DNA of 64,000 bases from Marivita geojedonensis (GCF_002115805.1 NZ_JFKC01000005.1:1-64000), one strand, 5' to 3'. Positions 16,301 to 25,452 are shown, counted from the first letter of the stretch. The notes: generated by a model from the sequence alone, not told the origin. A program made the numbers and translations.

Positions 16301-16713
16301 GCCGCGCGTTGTTACTGAACTCCGCCGGTGATCATGATAGTTAGCTTCGTACCTGCGACGCGAGCAACGCGGAATGTAGGCACTGGGCATGCCAGCGAAA
16401 TGAACTTTTTTGCTTCATTAACATTAACAAAATGGGGTGATGACGCGCTGTCGATCGCGTGTCATCGAGGTCTTTTCTTGCCGTCATCTCCAGACTTATC
16501 CACCCGCTGCGTGGGCCGACGATAACAGCATTGCCTTCTTTTATGATGGTTGTAACAGAAACCCAAGGCCCTTCTCAACGGAGGACCATGCGCGGTTTTC
16601 GTCACGATATACGATACCGCACGCGCGCCCACCGGCTCTTTGGATCATCGTCGCGAACTGCGCGTCTCTTTCGTTGACGAAAAGCCACGCCGAAGAATTT
16701 GTTAGATCAGAGA
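16301..16713. other. Gene-free stretch before the IS481-family element
   Basis: Only short overlapping frames without ribosome sites are present. A local AT-rich patch near 16410-16435 (TTGCTTCATTAACATTAAC) stands out. I see nothing else I can support. Confidence 0.4.
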
Positions 16714-16785
16714 GTCCATATGGCTTAGGTGTTTAACTTCACGTTTTGATGGTGTGATCCTTTCGTTGAAATGGAAGGAAACATT

Positions 16786-17787
16786 ATGGGCCAAGTTCGT
16801 CATGGCGGCGCCACGACCACGCACGCTGTCCGAGCAGCAATACAGCGATCGCAAGCTTCGACCTCGGAGTTAAGCCGAGAGCTTGGGATCAACCACAAGA
16901 CAATTGCAAAGTGGCGTAAGCGGCAAACTGTCGAAGATCAGAAGACTGGGCCGCGGCAGCCGCGTTCAACTATTCTCAGCGAAGAAGAGGAAGCCATGGT
17001 CGTCGCATTACGAAGGCACACGTTGCTTCCGCTGGACGACTGTCTCTATGCCTTGCAGCCGACGATCCCACATCTCACACGCTCTTCCCTGCACCGGTGT
17101 TTGCAGCGTCACGATATCTCGCGCCTTCCAGACATGGATGGCGACAAGCCAAAGCGGCAAAAGTTCAAGCGCTACCCAATCGGCTTCTTCCACATCGACA
17201 TTGCCGAAGTCAGGACCGAAGAGGGCAAGTTATTTCTCTATGTGGCAATCGACCGGACCAGCAAGTTTGCAGTCGCCCAACTGGTTGAGAAAGCAGATCG
17301 GAAGACGGCGTGGGAGTTCTTGGAGATGCTGCTAAAGGTCGTTCCCTACCGCATCCACACGATCCTGACCGATAATGGCATCCAGTTCGCCGAGCAGCCG
17401 AGAAACCGGAACACAGCCTATTCCCGGCCGATGCGGTTCGATATGATCTGTGAAGCCAATGGGATCGAACATCGCCTGAACAAACCCAACCACCCATGGA
17501 GTTCCGAGGGTCAGAAAACAATCCGGGGGATTGTTTTCCCTAGGGACGGTCAGGTTGAAAGGATGAACCGCACGATCAAGGCCGCCACGGTCAAACGGTA
17601 TCACTACGACAGCCACAAACAACTTCTTAGCCATCGCGCGGACTTCCTAGACGCCTATAACTTTGCGCGTCGCTTGAAGACTCTCAGCGGGCTAACGCCT
17701 TACGAATACATCTACAAAATCTGGACATCAGAGCCAGATCGCTTCACCATAAATCCGATCCGCCAGATGCCGAGACTGAACACCTAA
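16786..17787 (+). CDS. IS481-family transposase with an in-frame insert
   Basis: A 333-residue DDE transposase from MGQVRHGGATTTHAVRAA, the usual IS481 start. The N-terminal helix-turn-helix (LSRELGINHKTIAKWRKR) and DDE core (FFHIDIAEV, ILTDNGIQF, VERMNRTIKAATVKRYHY) are intact. Between HPW and GQVERMNR, where the family normally has two residues, there are 16 (SSEGQKTIRGIVFPRD), encoded largely by a palindrome. The catalytic Glu lies just after this insert. The C-terminus LTPYEYIYKIWTSEPDRF is normal. The frame is open, but the insert is in a sensitive place. Confidence 0.85.
   Translation: MGQVRHGGATTTHAVRAAIQRSQASTSELSRELGINHKTIAKWRKRQTVEDQKTGPRQPRSTILSEEEEAMVVALRRHTLLPLDDCLYALQPTIPHLTRSSLHRCLQRHDISRLPDMDGDKPKRQKFKRYPIGFFHIDIAEVRTEEGKLFLYVAIDRTSKFAVAQLVEKADRKTAWEFLEMLLKVVPYRIHTILTDNGIQFAEQPRNRNTAYSRPMRFDMICEANGIEHRLNKPNHPWSSEGQKTIRGIVFPRDGQVERMNRTIKAATVKRYHYDSHKQLLSHRADFLDAYNFARRLKTLSGLTPYEYIYKIWTSEPDRFTINPIRQMPRLNT
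17509..17553. repeat. 39-bp palindromic insert flanked by GGTCAG repeats
   Basis: An 11-bp perfect stem, GAAAACAATCC and GGATTGTTTTC, with a GGG loop occupies 17514-17538. GGTCAG occurs at 17509-17514 and again at 17548-17553, exactly 39 bp (13 codons) apart, so removing one unit restores a near-normal transposase without a frameshift. Confidence 0.7.
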
Positions 17788-17923
17788 CCATAACGGTGGA
17801 CCAATTCAGATGGGGAGATTCAGCACGGCGCAACAAAAATATTGATAGATAAACACTTTCACCTCACACTTGAAAGGATGGGGTTCTGCTTGGGAACGCC
17901 ACTTTGGAAATGGGAGAGCCTGA

Positions 17924-18985
17924 ATGCTTAGAAGAAGAAGTCGCAACAGAAACGCGCTGAAAATTTTGTTCTTATCCGTAGCGTTTACTGTTACTTTCAG
18001 TCAAGTTACGTTTGCCAAACAGGTAGAATATCTTCTTTCGGTGCTCACCGCAGACGAAGACGGCGCAGCCACGGATCATACCGTTAAGGCAACCATCATA
18101 GGGACAAATGGTAGCACTAAGTGGTTTGCATTGGACAACCCCGGCAGCGACGATTTTCAGCGAGGGCAGTGGCGCTACTATAAATTTACAAGCCAATCTT
18201 CCACAAAATGGCGAACGGAGGATATTGGCTGGCCGACTAACCTGAAGCTCAAATTGGAACAGGACGGAACAGGTGGTGACGTCTGCATAGACCAACTGAT
18301 CGTAAATTACGCTATCGATGGGAAACATATCGACAGCGTTCATTTTTTGGGTTTTGGGCCTGACGATGTAGACTCGAGAACCTGTTTAGGTGATGACGAG
18401 CCTTTTGCCGACGACAGCGGCGGTGCTAAGATGGAACGCACCTATACAACATGGAAAAAGATGCCTGACCGTGTTGCTAAGATGCTTAGTAAGGAACCTC
18501 TTCGTGAAGGCGTCAGTTGGGAATTCATTTGTGGCCCTCAAGCTGAATCATGCAAGATTAAACAAACAGAAACTGTGACCATAGGCAAAAGTGTGGCGTC
18601 GGGATGGAGTGAATCGACACAAACCTCCGTTGTTCGCACAATTGAACATACTATTTCAAACACCTTCAAAACCGGCGGTGGTAATACAGGAGCGCCTGAA
18701 AGCGAAGTCGCTACAAGTTTGAGAAATGAACTTTCTACTTCTTTCACCGCGTCAACTGCACGTACCGGTTCGGACACCGAAAATATTACAAGGACCATTT
18801 CTAGAGAACTTACCTGCGACCCACCCCAAGGAACTGGCTTAAATGTATATCAGTTTGCTTTCCTTGTTCCCTTTGGAGCCGAACAGATAAAGATGTACCA
18901 GTGCAGATTCTATTGCGGAGAGCCACCTACCCGAGCTACCACCATTTCTGCCGCGAGTACATCATGCCTGAAGCCGAATAAGTGA
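17924..18985 (+). CDS. Exported protein with PLAT-like and aerolysin-like regions
   Basis: A 353-residue protein with a signal peptide (ALKILFLSVAFTVTFSQVTFA, to about 31). Residues 34-131 resemble a PLAT/LH2 beta-sandwich: YLLSVLTADEDGAATDHTV, later FQRGQWRYYKF and GGDVCIDQLIVNY. Residues 213-297 are long alternating Ser/Thr-rich strands (ETVTIGKSVASGWSESTQTS, RTIEHTISNTF, RNELSTSFTAS, TENITRTISREL) like the membrane-inserting hairpins of aerolysin/ETX-MTX2 toxins. The C-terminus is Cys-rich. Base composition is AT-richer than neighbours and the gene sits between two IS-related sequences, pointing to transfer. GGGAGAGCCTGA precedes the ATG. Pore-forming or lipid-binding activity is an inference from sequence pattern only. 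Confidence 0.65.
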   Translation: MLRRRSRNRNALKILFLSVAFTVTFSQVTFAKQVEYLLSVLTADEDGAATDHTVKATIIGTNGSTKWFALDNPGSDDFQRGQWRYYKFTSQSSTKWRTEDIGWPTNLKLKLEQDGTGGDVCIDQLIVNYAIDGKHIDSVHFLGFGPDDVDSRTCLGDDEPFADDSGGAKMERTYTTWKKMPDRVAKMLSKEPLREGVSWEFICGPQAESCKIKQTETVTIGKSVASGWSESTQTSVVRTIEHTISNTFKTGGGNTGAPESEVATSLRNELSTSFTASTARTGSDTENITRTISRELTCDPPQGTGLNVYQFAFLVPFGAEQIKMYQCRFYCGEPPTRATTISAASTSCLKPNK

Positions 18986-19817
18986 AATAAGTCATATCCC
19001 AAAGACTTTCGCCTATAAGCTTTCTCAATAGACCCGGGACTCTTATAGCTTTTGTTCTGGTTAACACAGTCAATTGTGGGCGGCTCCTTTTTTGCAAGGG
19101 ACTTGTTCAGCGATTTTTGATCGAAGCAGGTTGCGGTCATTTGTCCGGCCTTTGTGCGCGGTGCATTTGACCGCTGGCCCTGATGAAGTCCGCGTATCGG
19201 GTCCCGATCAGAAGATCGGAATCTGAGGTCCAGACAATGCCTCGGGGTGTCCCGGTAGCGTCTACCTTCGATCATCATCACTCTCTATTGCCGTTGCATC
19301 TTGTTACGACGCTGCATTCGCCATCGTGTTTCTCCTTCGATCAATGGTCCACCAAAGCCCCTGTATAACCGTTGGAAGCGCTGGAGTGATATAGGCGTCT
19401 TTGCCCGGGGGGCTAGCTGAACAAGACCCCGACAACAAGACCATCTCAATCGACGCCACCCACCTGAAAGCACATCGTTTGGCTTCCAGCCTGCGGTAAA
19501 AGGGGGCGTGGACGCCTGATTGGGCACTATGAGATGGGCACATCGGAATTACATCGAACCAGCATCATGTTGGTAACCTAGGCGTTGACCACCGACCGAA
19601 GCGTGTACCGGAAGGACCTCAACCGAAAGCCGCAAGATAAAGCACAACAGACAAGACGAACCAAAAGCTCCGCTTTGGCGGTTTAAGTCGTTTACCTAAA
19701 ATCCCTTGACTCGGACGGCACCGTTACCGAAGTCCAGACCCTAGAAATAGGTGGCTAGACAGGTTTTTGCGCTTTATAAATTTTACGATGCGGATAATCG
19801 TGTAAAGGCTAAGACAA
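18986..19817. other. 832-bp region of decayed mobile DNA
   Basis: No intact gene. The central part (19345-19530) contains an IS5-family transposase remnant, listed separately. The remaining sequence has many stops in all frames. The last 80 bp before 19818 are AT-rich (TTTATAAATTTTACGATGCGG), suitable for a promoter. Confidence 0.5.
19345..19530 (+). mobile_element. IS5-family transposase remnant
   Basis: Plus-strand translation gives LYNRWKRWSDIGVFAR from 19361 and, after a shift, AEQDPDNKTISIDATHLKAH..ASSLR, both standard IS5-family transposase segments in the right order. Frames change and stops occur between and after them, so this is a fragment. The DDE core downstream is absent. Confidence 0.65.
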
Positions 19818-20390
19818 ATGAAGTGCCTCACTCTTACTATCGCCATCTACCTTGGCTTTTTCGTGGGAACAGCAAATAGTCAGTCATCTCACCTTCGCGG
19901 GGAAATGGTTTGCCGTGTTGTTTCCCAGAACCATCTTCTGCAGATAGATGGTAAAACTTATAAGCAGACTGGAGTTATTGAAGAGGTTAAATCTGGAGAT
20001 ACACTGATTTTTGAATATTCTTACGCTGGTGGGATGTTTAGTTCTGGTTTGGTGGATGTGAATAGAGGCTATATTTATAAATCGCTTTTATTCGACAGAG
20101 CAACTTTAAGCCAAAACAAGCAGTTCCCAAAACTTCCCCTGATTACTGATACTGATTTAGGAGTCTTTGGAGAAGATAGAATATCTCTTGGTTCACTCTA
20201 CGGTGATAGTCTTGAAATGAGACGTTACCAGAAGTCGGACTGGCATGGCCTATTTTCTCGTATTGATTTTCCAATAAACCCACTGGGCTCACAGTTGATG
20301 CATGATTTAATCACACTGGACTGTCGGCATGTCGTTGGGACAAGTAGCGTTAATGAGCTGTATAAGGTATTGTTGGAGCGTGAGCAGTAA
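19818..20390 (+). CDS. Exported hypothetical protein, AT-rich
   Basis: A 190-residue protein with signal peptide MKCLTLTIAIYLGFFVGTANS. The mature part (GEMVCRVVSQNHLLQIDG, SGDTLIFEYSYAGG, DWHGLFSRIDFPINPLG, TLDCRHVVG) has two cysteines and appears beta-rich. Codon use is strongly AT-biased compared with the surrounding genes, a sign of recent acquisition. Only a weak AAAGG ribosome site is seen. No family recognised. The gene lies alone beside IS debris. Confidence 0.6.
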   Translation: MKCLTLTIAIYLGFFVGTANSQSSHLRGEMVCRVVSQNHLLQIDGKTYKQTGVIEEVKSGDTLIFEYSYAGGMFSSGLVDVNRGYIYKSLLFDRATLSQNKQFPKLPLITDTDLGVFGEDRISLGSLYGDSLEMRRYQKSDWHGLFSRIDFPINPLGSQLMHDLITLDCRHVVGTSSVNELYKVLLEREQ

Positions 20391-21064
20391 TTTTTTAATT
20401 TGAGGGTCTTTTCGCGCTCAGTGGAAGGTGTTTCGAAATTAATCCGGATTGGTTGCCAAGCGACACAGATAATCGATTTTCATATTACACTCACACAATC
20501 CACTGACAAAGCTCAAGACCAGCTTTGGGCCCTCCTTGACATGGCCAATGTCAGCAACGCGTGGTTCTCACCCATTCACGTGTAGCCGAGCATCGGTAGA
20601 GTGGGCTCTCCCCCGGCATTCGCTGTACTCGACCGGAAGGTGCGCTGTCGGGAAATTGCCCAACCTTGCAAACTCCGCTTCCTGCCCTTGGTGACAGCCC
20701 CAGAATCATGGTCGTGACTTCGGTTCAATGAATGGCTGCTTTCGTTACGCTGTGGTTTGATCCTCGCACCTGCATAGAACGACCGCCATCCGCCCCTCTC
20801 GTCGGATTTCTGCGGATGCAATCATGTCTCGAAAGGGCTCACAGCTGACCTCGGATGCAGCGCGGCATTCTTATTGTCAGGGATGCCAGGCTGGGCAAGG
20901 TCGGCCCAGAGCTGCCGTCCAGCAGTAGCGCCGGCGCCGCACTGCAGCTTCCCGAGACAGGCCATTCATGCATTGTGCAGCATTATGAGAAGTCGAAGGT
21001 CGGCAGGGCGGGACAAAGCTGATGCTCAGCGTTCAATCCCGGATGACAGCTTTCAGAGACCGGT
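20391..21064. repeat. Gene-free stretch with dispersed repeat copy D
   Basis: No supported gene. At about 20865-21035 it carries the fourth copy of the intergenic repeat: CGCACTGCAGCTTCCCGAGAC, then GGCCATTCATGCATTGTGCA, then GAAGTCGAAGGTCGGCAGGG followed by CGGGACAAAGC. The last segment matches copy B nearly exactly. Confidence 0.55.
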
Positions 21065-21907
21065 TCATCGCGAACAAGCGAACAGATTGACCACCGCCGG
21101 AACCCGCACCACACCACCTTCGTCGAAATTTCCGAAGGCGGCCCTCACCGCCCTTTCAATCGCCAACTCGTCATCCTCGGTCCCCTTGTGTGCTTTCATG
21201 ATCCGAGCCGCGGGACCGACCTTGCTGGCAGCACGCGCTGCGCCGGCAACCCCATCGGGCGGTGTAAGCATAAACTCTACTGGACGCGCCTCGATATTGG
21301 AGAGGCCTGCCTGAAACATCAGGTCGGCTACTCGATCACAATCCTGAAATGCGGTTGGCCCGGGTGCGGCAGGGTCCCCTTTCGGAAGCGATCCCAGCCT
21401 CTGTTCCGCCGCACGTGCTGGAACTGAGAACCAGGGGTTCTCGGCCACCGATGCCCAGCAAACAAACACCATTCTGCCATTATCGTTCAGTGCCTGAGAC
21501 AGGTTCCCAAGCGCAGCGACGGTGTCGGAAAAGAAGCTCATGCCCAATCTCGATACCAGAAGATCGAAGGGTCGGCGGGAAAAGTCATGTGTTTGGGCAT
21601 CGGCCAACAGGAAAGAGGCATTCTGTATGCCTTCCTCCTTCGCCCTGCTGGCGGCGCGTGCAAGAAGTGGCTCTGAGATGTCCACCCCAAGACCTATGCC
21701 GTCCGGAACGCGTCGGGAAGCTTCAAGGGTGCTTGCTCCGGTTCCACATCCTATGTCGATGATACGGTCCGTTGATACAATGTTAGCGGTATCGAGCATC
21801 ATGTCCAACATACCGGCCATCGCGGCATCCAGAGCATGCTCGTGTTCAAGCCATTTCAGGCCCGCGGGGGAAGCCCAATACTCTACCTGCACTTTGTTTG
21901 CGACCAT
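21065..21907 (-). CDS. Class I SAM-dependent methyltransferase
   Basis: A 280-residue cytosolic methyltransferase. Motif I is IDIGCGTGAST (about 51-61), the acidic residue after strand 2 is in LGVDIS, and post-I motifs LADAQTHDF and LVSRLGMSFF follow. The N-terminus WASPAGLKWLEHEHALD is common in methyltransferases of the UbiE/MenG-like group with unknown small-molecule substrates. Length is normal. It is followed downstream by the repeat-containing gap and preceded by a LysR-family gene on the same strand 218 bp away. The substrate is unknown. Confidence 0.85.
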   Translation of the reverse strand: MVANKVQVEYWASPAGLKWLEHEHALDAAMAGMLDMMLDTANIVSTDRIIDIGCGTGASTLEASRRVPDGIGLGVDISEPLLARAASRAKEEGIQNASFLLADAQTHDFSRRPFDLLVSRLGMSFFSDTVAALGNLSQALNDNGRMVFVCWASVAENPWFSVPARAAEQRLGSLPKGDPAAPGPTAFQDCDRVADLMFQAGLSNIEARPVEFMLTPPDGVAGAARAASKVGPAARIMKAHKGTEDDELAIERAVRAAFGNFDEGGVVRVPAVVNLFACSR

Positions 21908-22125
21908 AAAATGCTATCCCTGTTTGGGTCAGTTTAGCATTCATTCATGGATCGCGCAGAATATTGTAGAATCGGGCTCGTAGCCGTCGATCGGTGCGAT
22001 GTTTATGAAGGTCCGTGTCCTTAAGAGCGGTCGCAGTCCACAGCCGCCAAATAGGTCCGGACTGCGGACTTTCCTGCCTTTTGATTTTCGATGGGTCGCT
22101 CGGTGAAAACAGTTGAATACCCTGC

Positions 22126-23028
22126 TCAAGTGCCCTTGGATGCTGGGTTTTTGTCGCCCAACCTTGGCCCGACGGTCTCAAGCCAACTAATAAATGCAGC
22201 GACCGCCGGACGAGGTTTCCATGGCGGCGTGACGATGAAATATCGAGACATGCTAGTGATAGCAATGGGAGCGATTTTGAGCGTTTTTGCTTCAACTTGA
22301 GATCGTACGTCGATTTCGGATTCAACCACCAGCCCCATGCCCTCTTCTGCTGCGCGGATTTCGAGAGACGGGTCGCCAATCTCCAAGGTTCTGATGGTGC
22401 TCGTGTCGATGCCAGATTCTTCTAGTGCTTCTCGTTCCCAAAGACTGTCGCTCGGAATCAGCCAAGGAACTTCATCCCAATTGGTTGCGGGGTTATCGAC
22501 CAGCGAAGGTGCCGCAAAAGCCCGAGTTGGACTTTCTATCAACAACCGACAGTTTAGGTCTGGCCAGTTTCCGTCACCTGCTCGGATAGCGATATCGAAG
22601 CCTTCAGCGATAAGATCAATAGCCTCGTCAGTTGGAGCAAAAGAGACTTCGATTCCCGCAGCAGTACTCCAAAAATCCGCGATCTTGGGAAATATGACTG
22701 CCTCGGCAAAAAAGGCCGTGGTCGTCACTCGCACTGGTCGGTTCTTGTTTTTCTCTTGAAGGCTTTCGATGCCTTCCGCGATTGCGGCAAACCCATTCGC
22801 CAATGCCTTCGCAAGTTCTTGCCCATCAGACGTCAGGTTCACACCTCGCGTGGAGCGTTCGAGCAATTGCATTCCAATAAACTCTTCCAAGACGCGGACC
22901 TGTTGCCCTACTGCGGCGTGGGTTACATTGAGCGATCGAGCCGCCGCGGAAAAGCTCTTTTTCCGCGCTGTAGCCTCGAATGCCCGAAGCGCGGTTAAGG
23001 ACGGTAGCTTTGTCCAGTCTAATGTCAT
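22126..23028 (-). CDS. LysR-family transcriptional regulator (GcvA type)
   Basis: A 300-residue regulator. The winged helix-turn-helix (LPSLTALRAFEATARKKSFSAAARSLNVTHAAVGQQVR) occupies 8-65 and the substrate-binding domain about 95-295. The start MTLDWTKLPSL closely resembles MSLDWRSLPSL of the regulator at 44413, so the two are GcvA-type paralogues. Divergent to it, 101 bp away, is a small gene at 23130; a T-N11-A site is likely in that AT-rich gap. The effector is unknown. Confidence 0.88.
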   Translation of the reverse strand: MTLDWTKLPSLTALRAFEATARKKSFSAAARSLNVTHAAVGQQVRVLEEFIGMQLLERSTRGVNLTSDGQELAKALANGFAAIAEGIESLQEKNKNRPVRVTTTAFFAEAVIFPKIADFWSTAAGIEVSFAPTDEAIDLIAEGFDIAIRAGDGNWPDLNCRLLIESPTRAFAAPSLVDNPATNWDEVPWLIPSDSLWEREALEESGIDTSTIRTLEIGDPSLEIRAAEEGMGLVVESEIDVRSQVEAKTLKIAPIAITSMSRYFIVTPPWKPRPAVAAFISWLETVGPRLGDKNPASKGT

Positions 23029-23129
23029 GCTGAAAGATCACCTTTCATTGTGATAGTATTTTTGACTCTCAGATTTGCCAGAATATTACCATAATCAAAT
23101 TCAAAATCACACATAGATGGAGAATTGCG

Positions 23130-23333
23130 ATGATGGCTCCGAACACTGACCTGTTACGTGTAGTTTCAAAGTACGACACCAGCGGCCGCCCGCGCCCGGG
23201 CCATTTCCCGAGCTACAGAGTGCCATCAGAAAAGAAACGCAGGGGTTTGCGCCGTGGCTTGGTTACTCTGTTCCAATTCTTCCTGACGTGGACCCGACCT
23301 AGAAACACGCTGATGGAGACCGGTCATCGGTAA
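23130..23333 (+). CDS. Small basic protein divergent from LysR gene
   Basis: A 67-residue protein (MMAPNTDLLRVVSKYD..., LRRGLVTLFQFFLTWTRP) with many Arg residues and a short amphipathic helix. GGAGAATTGCG precedes the ATG and the upstream region is AT-rich and promoter-like. Small basic proteins of this style often lie next to LysR genes in Rhodobacterales; that is a general impression, not a family assignment. Function unknown. Confidence 0.45.
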   Translation: MMAPNTDLLRVVSKYDTSGRPRPGHFPSYRVPSEKKRRGLRRGLVTLFQFFLTWTRPRNTLMETGHR

Positions 23334-23672
23334 CAATGTAGGGGTATTATTGCGGAGGTAGGCCAAAAATCGTAGTGGCTCCGCCAAGAGTTTCGTGAAG
23401 TGCTGCTCGCTTCGCTAACGAGAACGCTATGGGCTCACTCCTGCCCTTAGCTACGCCCGGCACTAAGGTCCGTTGAGCGGACGAAGCCGCCGTTAGCCGC
23501 AACACGGCATCGGCTGGCAGTATGAATGAGCGTTCAACAGACGAGTTACCATCCGCGAGAAGCACCTAAAGAGCAGAAATCGGCCAGTCCCACCTATGCT
23601 GTCACAACTAACCACCGCGGTTCTTTCTGAGGCGCGGATGTAGTCCTTAGCGGATCAACGAACCAGCGCGCG
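23334..23672. other. Gene-free stretch
   Basis: No supported gene. It contains weakly repeat-like sequence (GCCGTTAGCCGCAACACGGC region, 23490-23510) resembling degenerate intergenic repeats, but not clearly the family seen elsewhere in the window. Confidence 0.35.
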
Positions 23673-24866
23673 CTATTGCGAGTCGCAATGACTATTAAGG
23701 AAGTCGATGGTTGCACGCAGCACCTGTTCATTCGCAGGATCGCTCGAAGAGAAAAACGTGCTCGAACTGTCAACTTCAAGGAATTCTGCGTCGGCAATAC
23801 CAGCTGCGACTTTCCGTCCTTCGGTAGCGGGGTGAATCGTGCACATACTGGCATGCACAACCAAAGTCGGCGCGCGCACCTTTGCCAAATCCTCTGTGAC
23901 ATCCAACTTGTCGATCAGATCTCGCTGAAACAACGCATCTTCGGTATTACTTGCATGCGCAAATAGCCGAATGAGTTCTGTCGTTTCTTCGAAGGACGCC
24001 ATGGGCAGCACCATGGTTGCCCAAGCTCGCATAAATCCATTGTCCGGGTCGCCCCAGCCGCCGCTTTTTAATAGCGCAATAAATGGATCATGTTCTGCAT
24101 GGGTTGGCGCAGATTCGCGCAAGGCTCTACCGCGTGCGTAGCCATTATGCAGAACGAGGCAGGAAATGCGTTGGGGTTCGCGCGCGGCCAAACGGATGGC
24201 AACCGCTGCTCCCTGAAGTGTGGCAATAACAGGGAAACACTCCAGGCCTGCCGCGTCCGCGACGGCGATCATGTCGTTAACATGGTCGTCCAAAGTGTCA
24301 CCGGGTTTGATGGGTTCTGAGAGGCCAGCCCCCCTTACATCATAGCGGATCAGCGAATAATTCTCTGCCAGCGCCCGGAGGCCGCGGCTGAGTAGCGTGC
24401 TGGACCAGTCATGTTCGAGATGTGACAGATGATGCCAAGCGTATAGCACACTTGGGCCATGGCCAGCCTTCGAGTAGGCGATCCCTGTTCCGTCCTTCGA
24501 CTTCGTGTAACGAATGGTTTGTTGTAGTCGCGCTGGAGCCTCTTTGTTAGTGGCTTCCTTTACCGAAACCTGCGCAACCATTTTAAATCCCCGGCGCATG
24601 ACCGTCTGGATTATTTCCTGATCTTTGCCGTTATCGCCCACGGCCGTACGCGCCGCATTTATACGTGCACTAATCGTGGCCTCTGAGACGATGCGCCCAT
24701 CCCAAACTTCCTCAATCAGGCGATCTTTAGTGACTAGGGCGCCGGAGTTTTCCGCCAGTATTCTTATGATATCAAATACTTGCGGCTCAACCGGCACGCT
24801 CAAGCCATCACGTGTGAGCGTATGGCCTCTCACATCCAACGTGTTTCCGGAAAACGAATAAATCAT
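23673..24866 (-). CDS. OmpR-type winged-helix regulator fused to a catalytically altered alpha/beta hydrolase domain
   Basis: A 397-residue cytosolic protein. Residues 10-100 are an OmpR/CadC-type winged helix (LTRDGLSVPVEPQVFDIIR, DRLIEEVWDGRIVSEATISA). Residues 118-395 are an alpha/beta hydrolase domain (YSKAGHGPSVLYAWHHLSHL, IRYDVRGAGLSE, APTLVVHA). In proteins of this architecture the nucleophile elbow is GxSxG and the histidine sits in an NH motif; here the elbow reads ATLQGA with Leu217, and the histidine position reads SSSTFF. Both catalytic residues appear lost, which suggests a ligand-sensing role. The start at 24866 gives the natural N-terminus of the winged helix; the ribosome site is weak. 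Confidence 0.8.
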   Translation of the reverse strand: MIYSFSGNTLDVRGHTLTRDGLSVPVEPQVFDIIRILAENSGALVTKDRLIEEVWDGRIVSEATISARINAARTAVGDNGKDQEIIQTVMRRGFKMVAQVSVKEATNKEAPARLQQTIRYTKSKDGTGIAYSKAGHGPSVLYAWHHLSHLEHDWSSTLLSRGLRALAENYSLIRYDVRGAGLSEPIKPGDTLDDHVNDMIAVADAAGLECFPVIATLQGAAVAIRLAAREPQRISCLVLHNGYARGRALRESAPTHAEHDPFIALLKSGGWGDPDNGFMRAWATMVLPMASFEETTELIRLFAHASNTEDALFQRDLIDKLDVTEDLAKVRAPTLVVHASMCTIHPATEGRKVAAGIADAEFLEVDSSSTFFSSSDPANEQVLRATIDFLNSHCDSQ

Positions 24867-25452
24867 GGGATCAGCCTGGAAGTGACGTGCCCGTGTCAGG
24901 ATTACCCATTGTCTTATCGGGAAAATTTCCATTTCCCAAGCGCTCCCTTGATGCTTGCCTAGACGTCGAGAGTTTCGGTAGCCCAAGATCTCGCAGTGCC
25001 TGTGCCGCGAATGAGCCAGCTGAGACGGGCCACACACAAGTCTATTGGCTGGTCGACAGGTTCGATGGCGATCAGGTCCCAAATGAAGCTGAAAAAGAGG
25101 CTAGAGTTAATACATGAACGTTCAACGCCTCCTTCAGGCAGGCGCCTCTTAGCCAAGGCTCGCGAGCGCGTCTCCTTCGGGCTCGAAGAAGGTCGGCTTC
25201 CCGCCCGGCTGCTTTGTTCACTCACGGCCCGAAGCTGCCGTTCAGACAACCGGCGGCGAATGACCGGAGAGAGCCCGAAGGAGACTTAGCCGTCCGGCGC
25301 CTGCTTGGCCGGGCGGAAACGCGATCCACGGGCCGCCTGCTCTTGACCCAGATCAAGGCGTAGCCGAGAACCGCTCTGCATTTTCGAAGAAACCTTTGTA
25401 TGGGGCAGGTCGATTTCTTGCCGACCGGGAACTGGTTTTTTGGGAGGGGACG
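24867..25452. other. Gene-free stretch with degenerate repeat-like sequence
   Basis: No supported gene. Around 25185-25265 the sequence AAGGTCGGCTTCCCGCCCGG and GAAGCTGCCGTTCAGACAAC resembles the CGTTC/GGTCGG blocks of the dispersed repeat but too loosely to call another copy. The promoters of both flanking genes must lie here. Confidence 0.35.

Larger units (their letters stand above)
16714..17803 (+). mobile_element. IS481-family insertion sequence
   Basis: A single-ORF element. Both ends begin with GTCCA followed within a few bases by TATGG(C)TTAGGTGTT in inverted orientation (left 16714-16734; right, on the minus strand, about 17785-17803). The transposase nearly fills the element. Borders are approximate. 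The transposase contains an inserted palindrome (17509-17553), so activity is doubtful. Confidence 0.7.
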
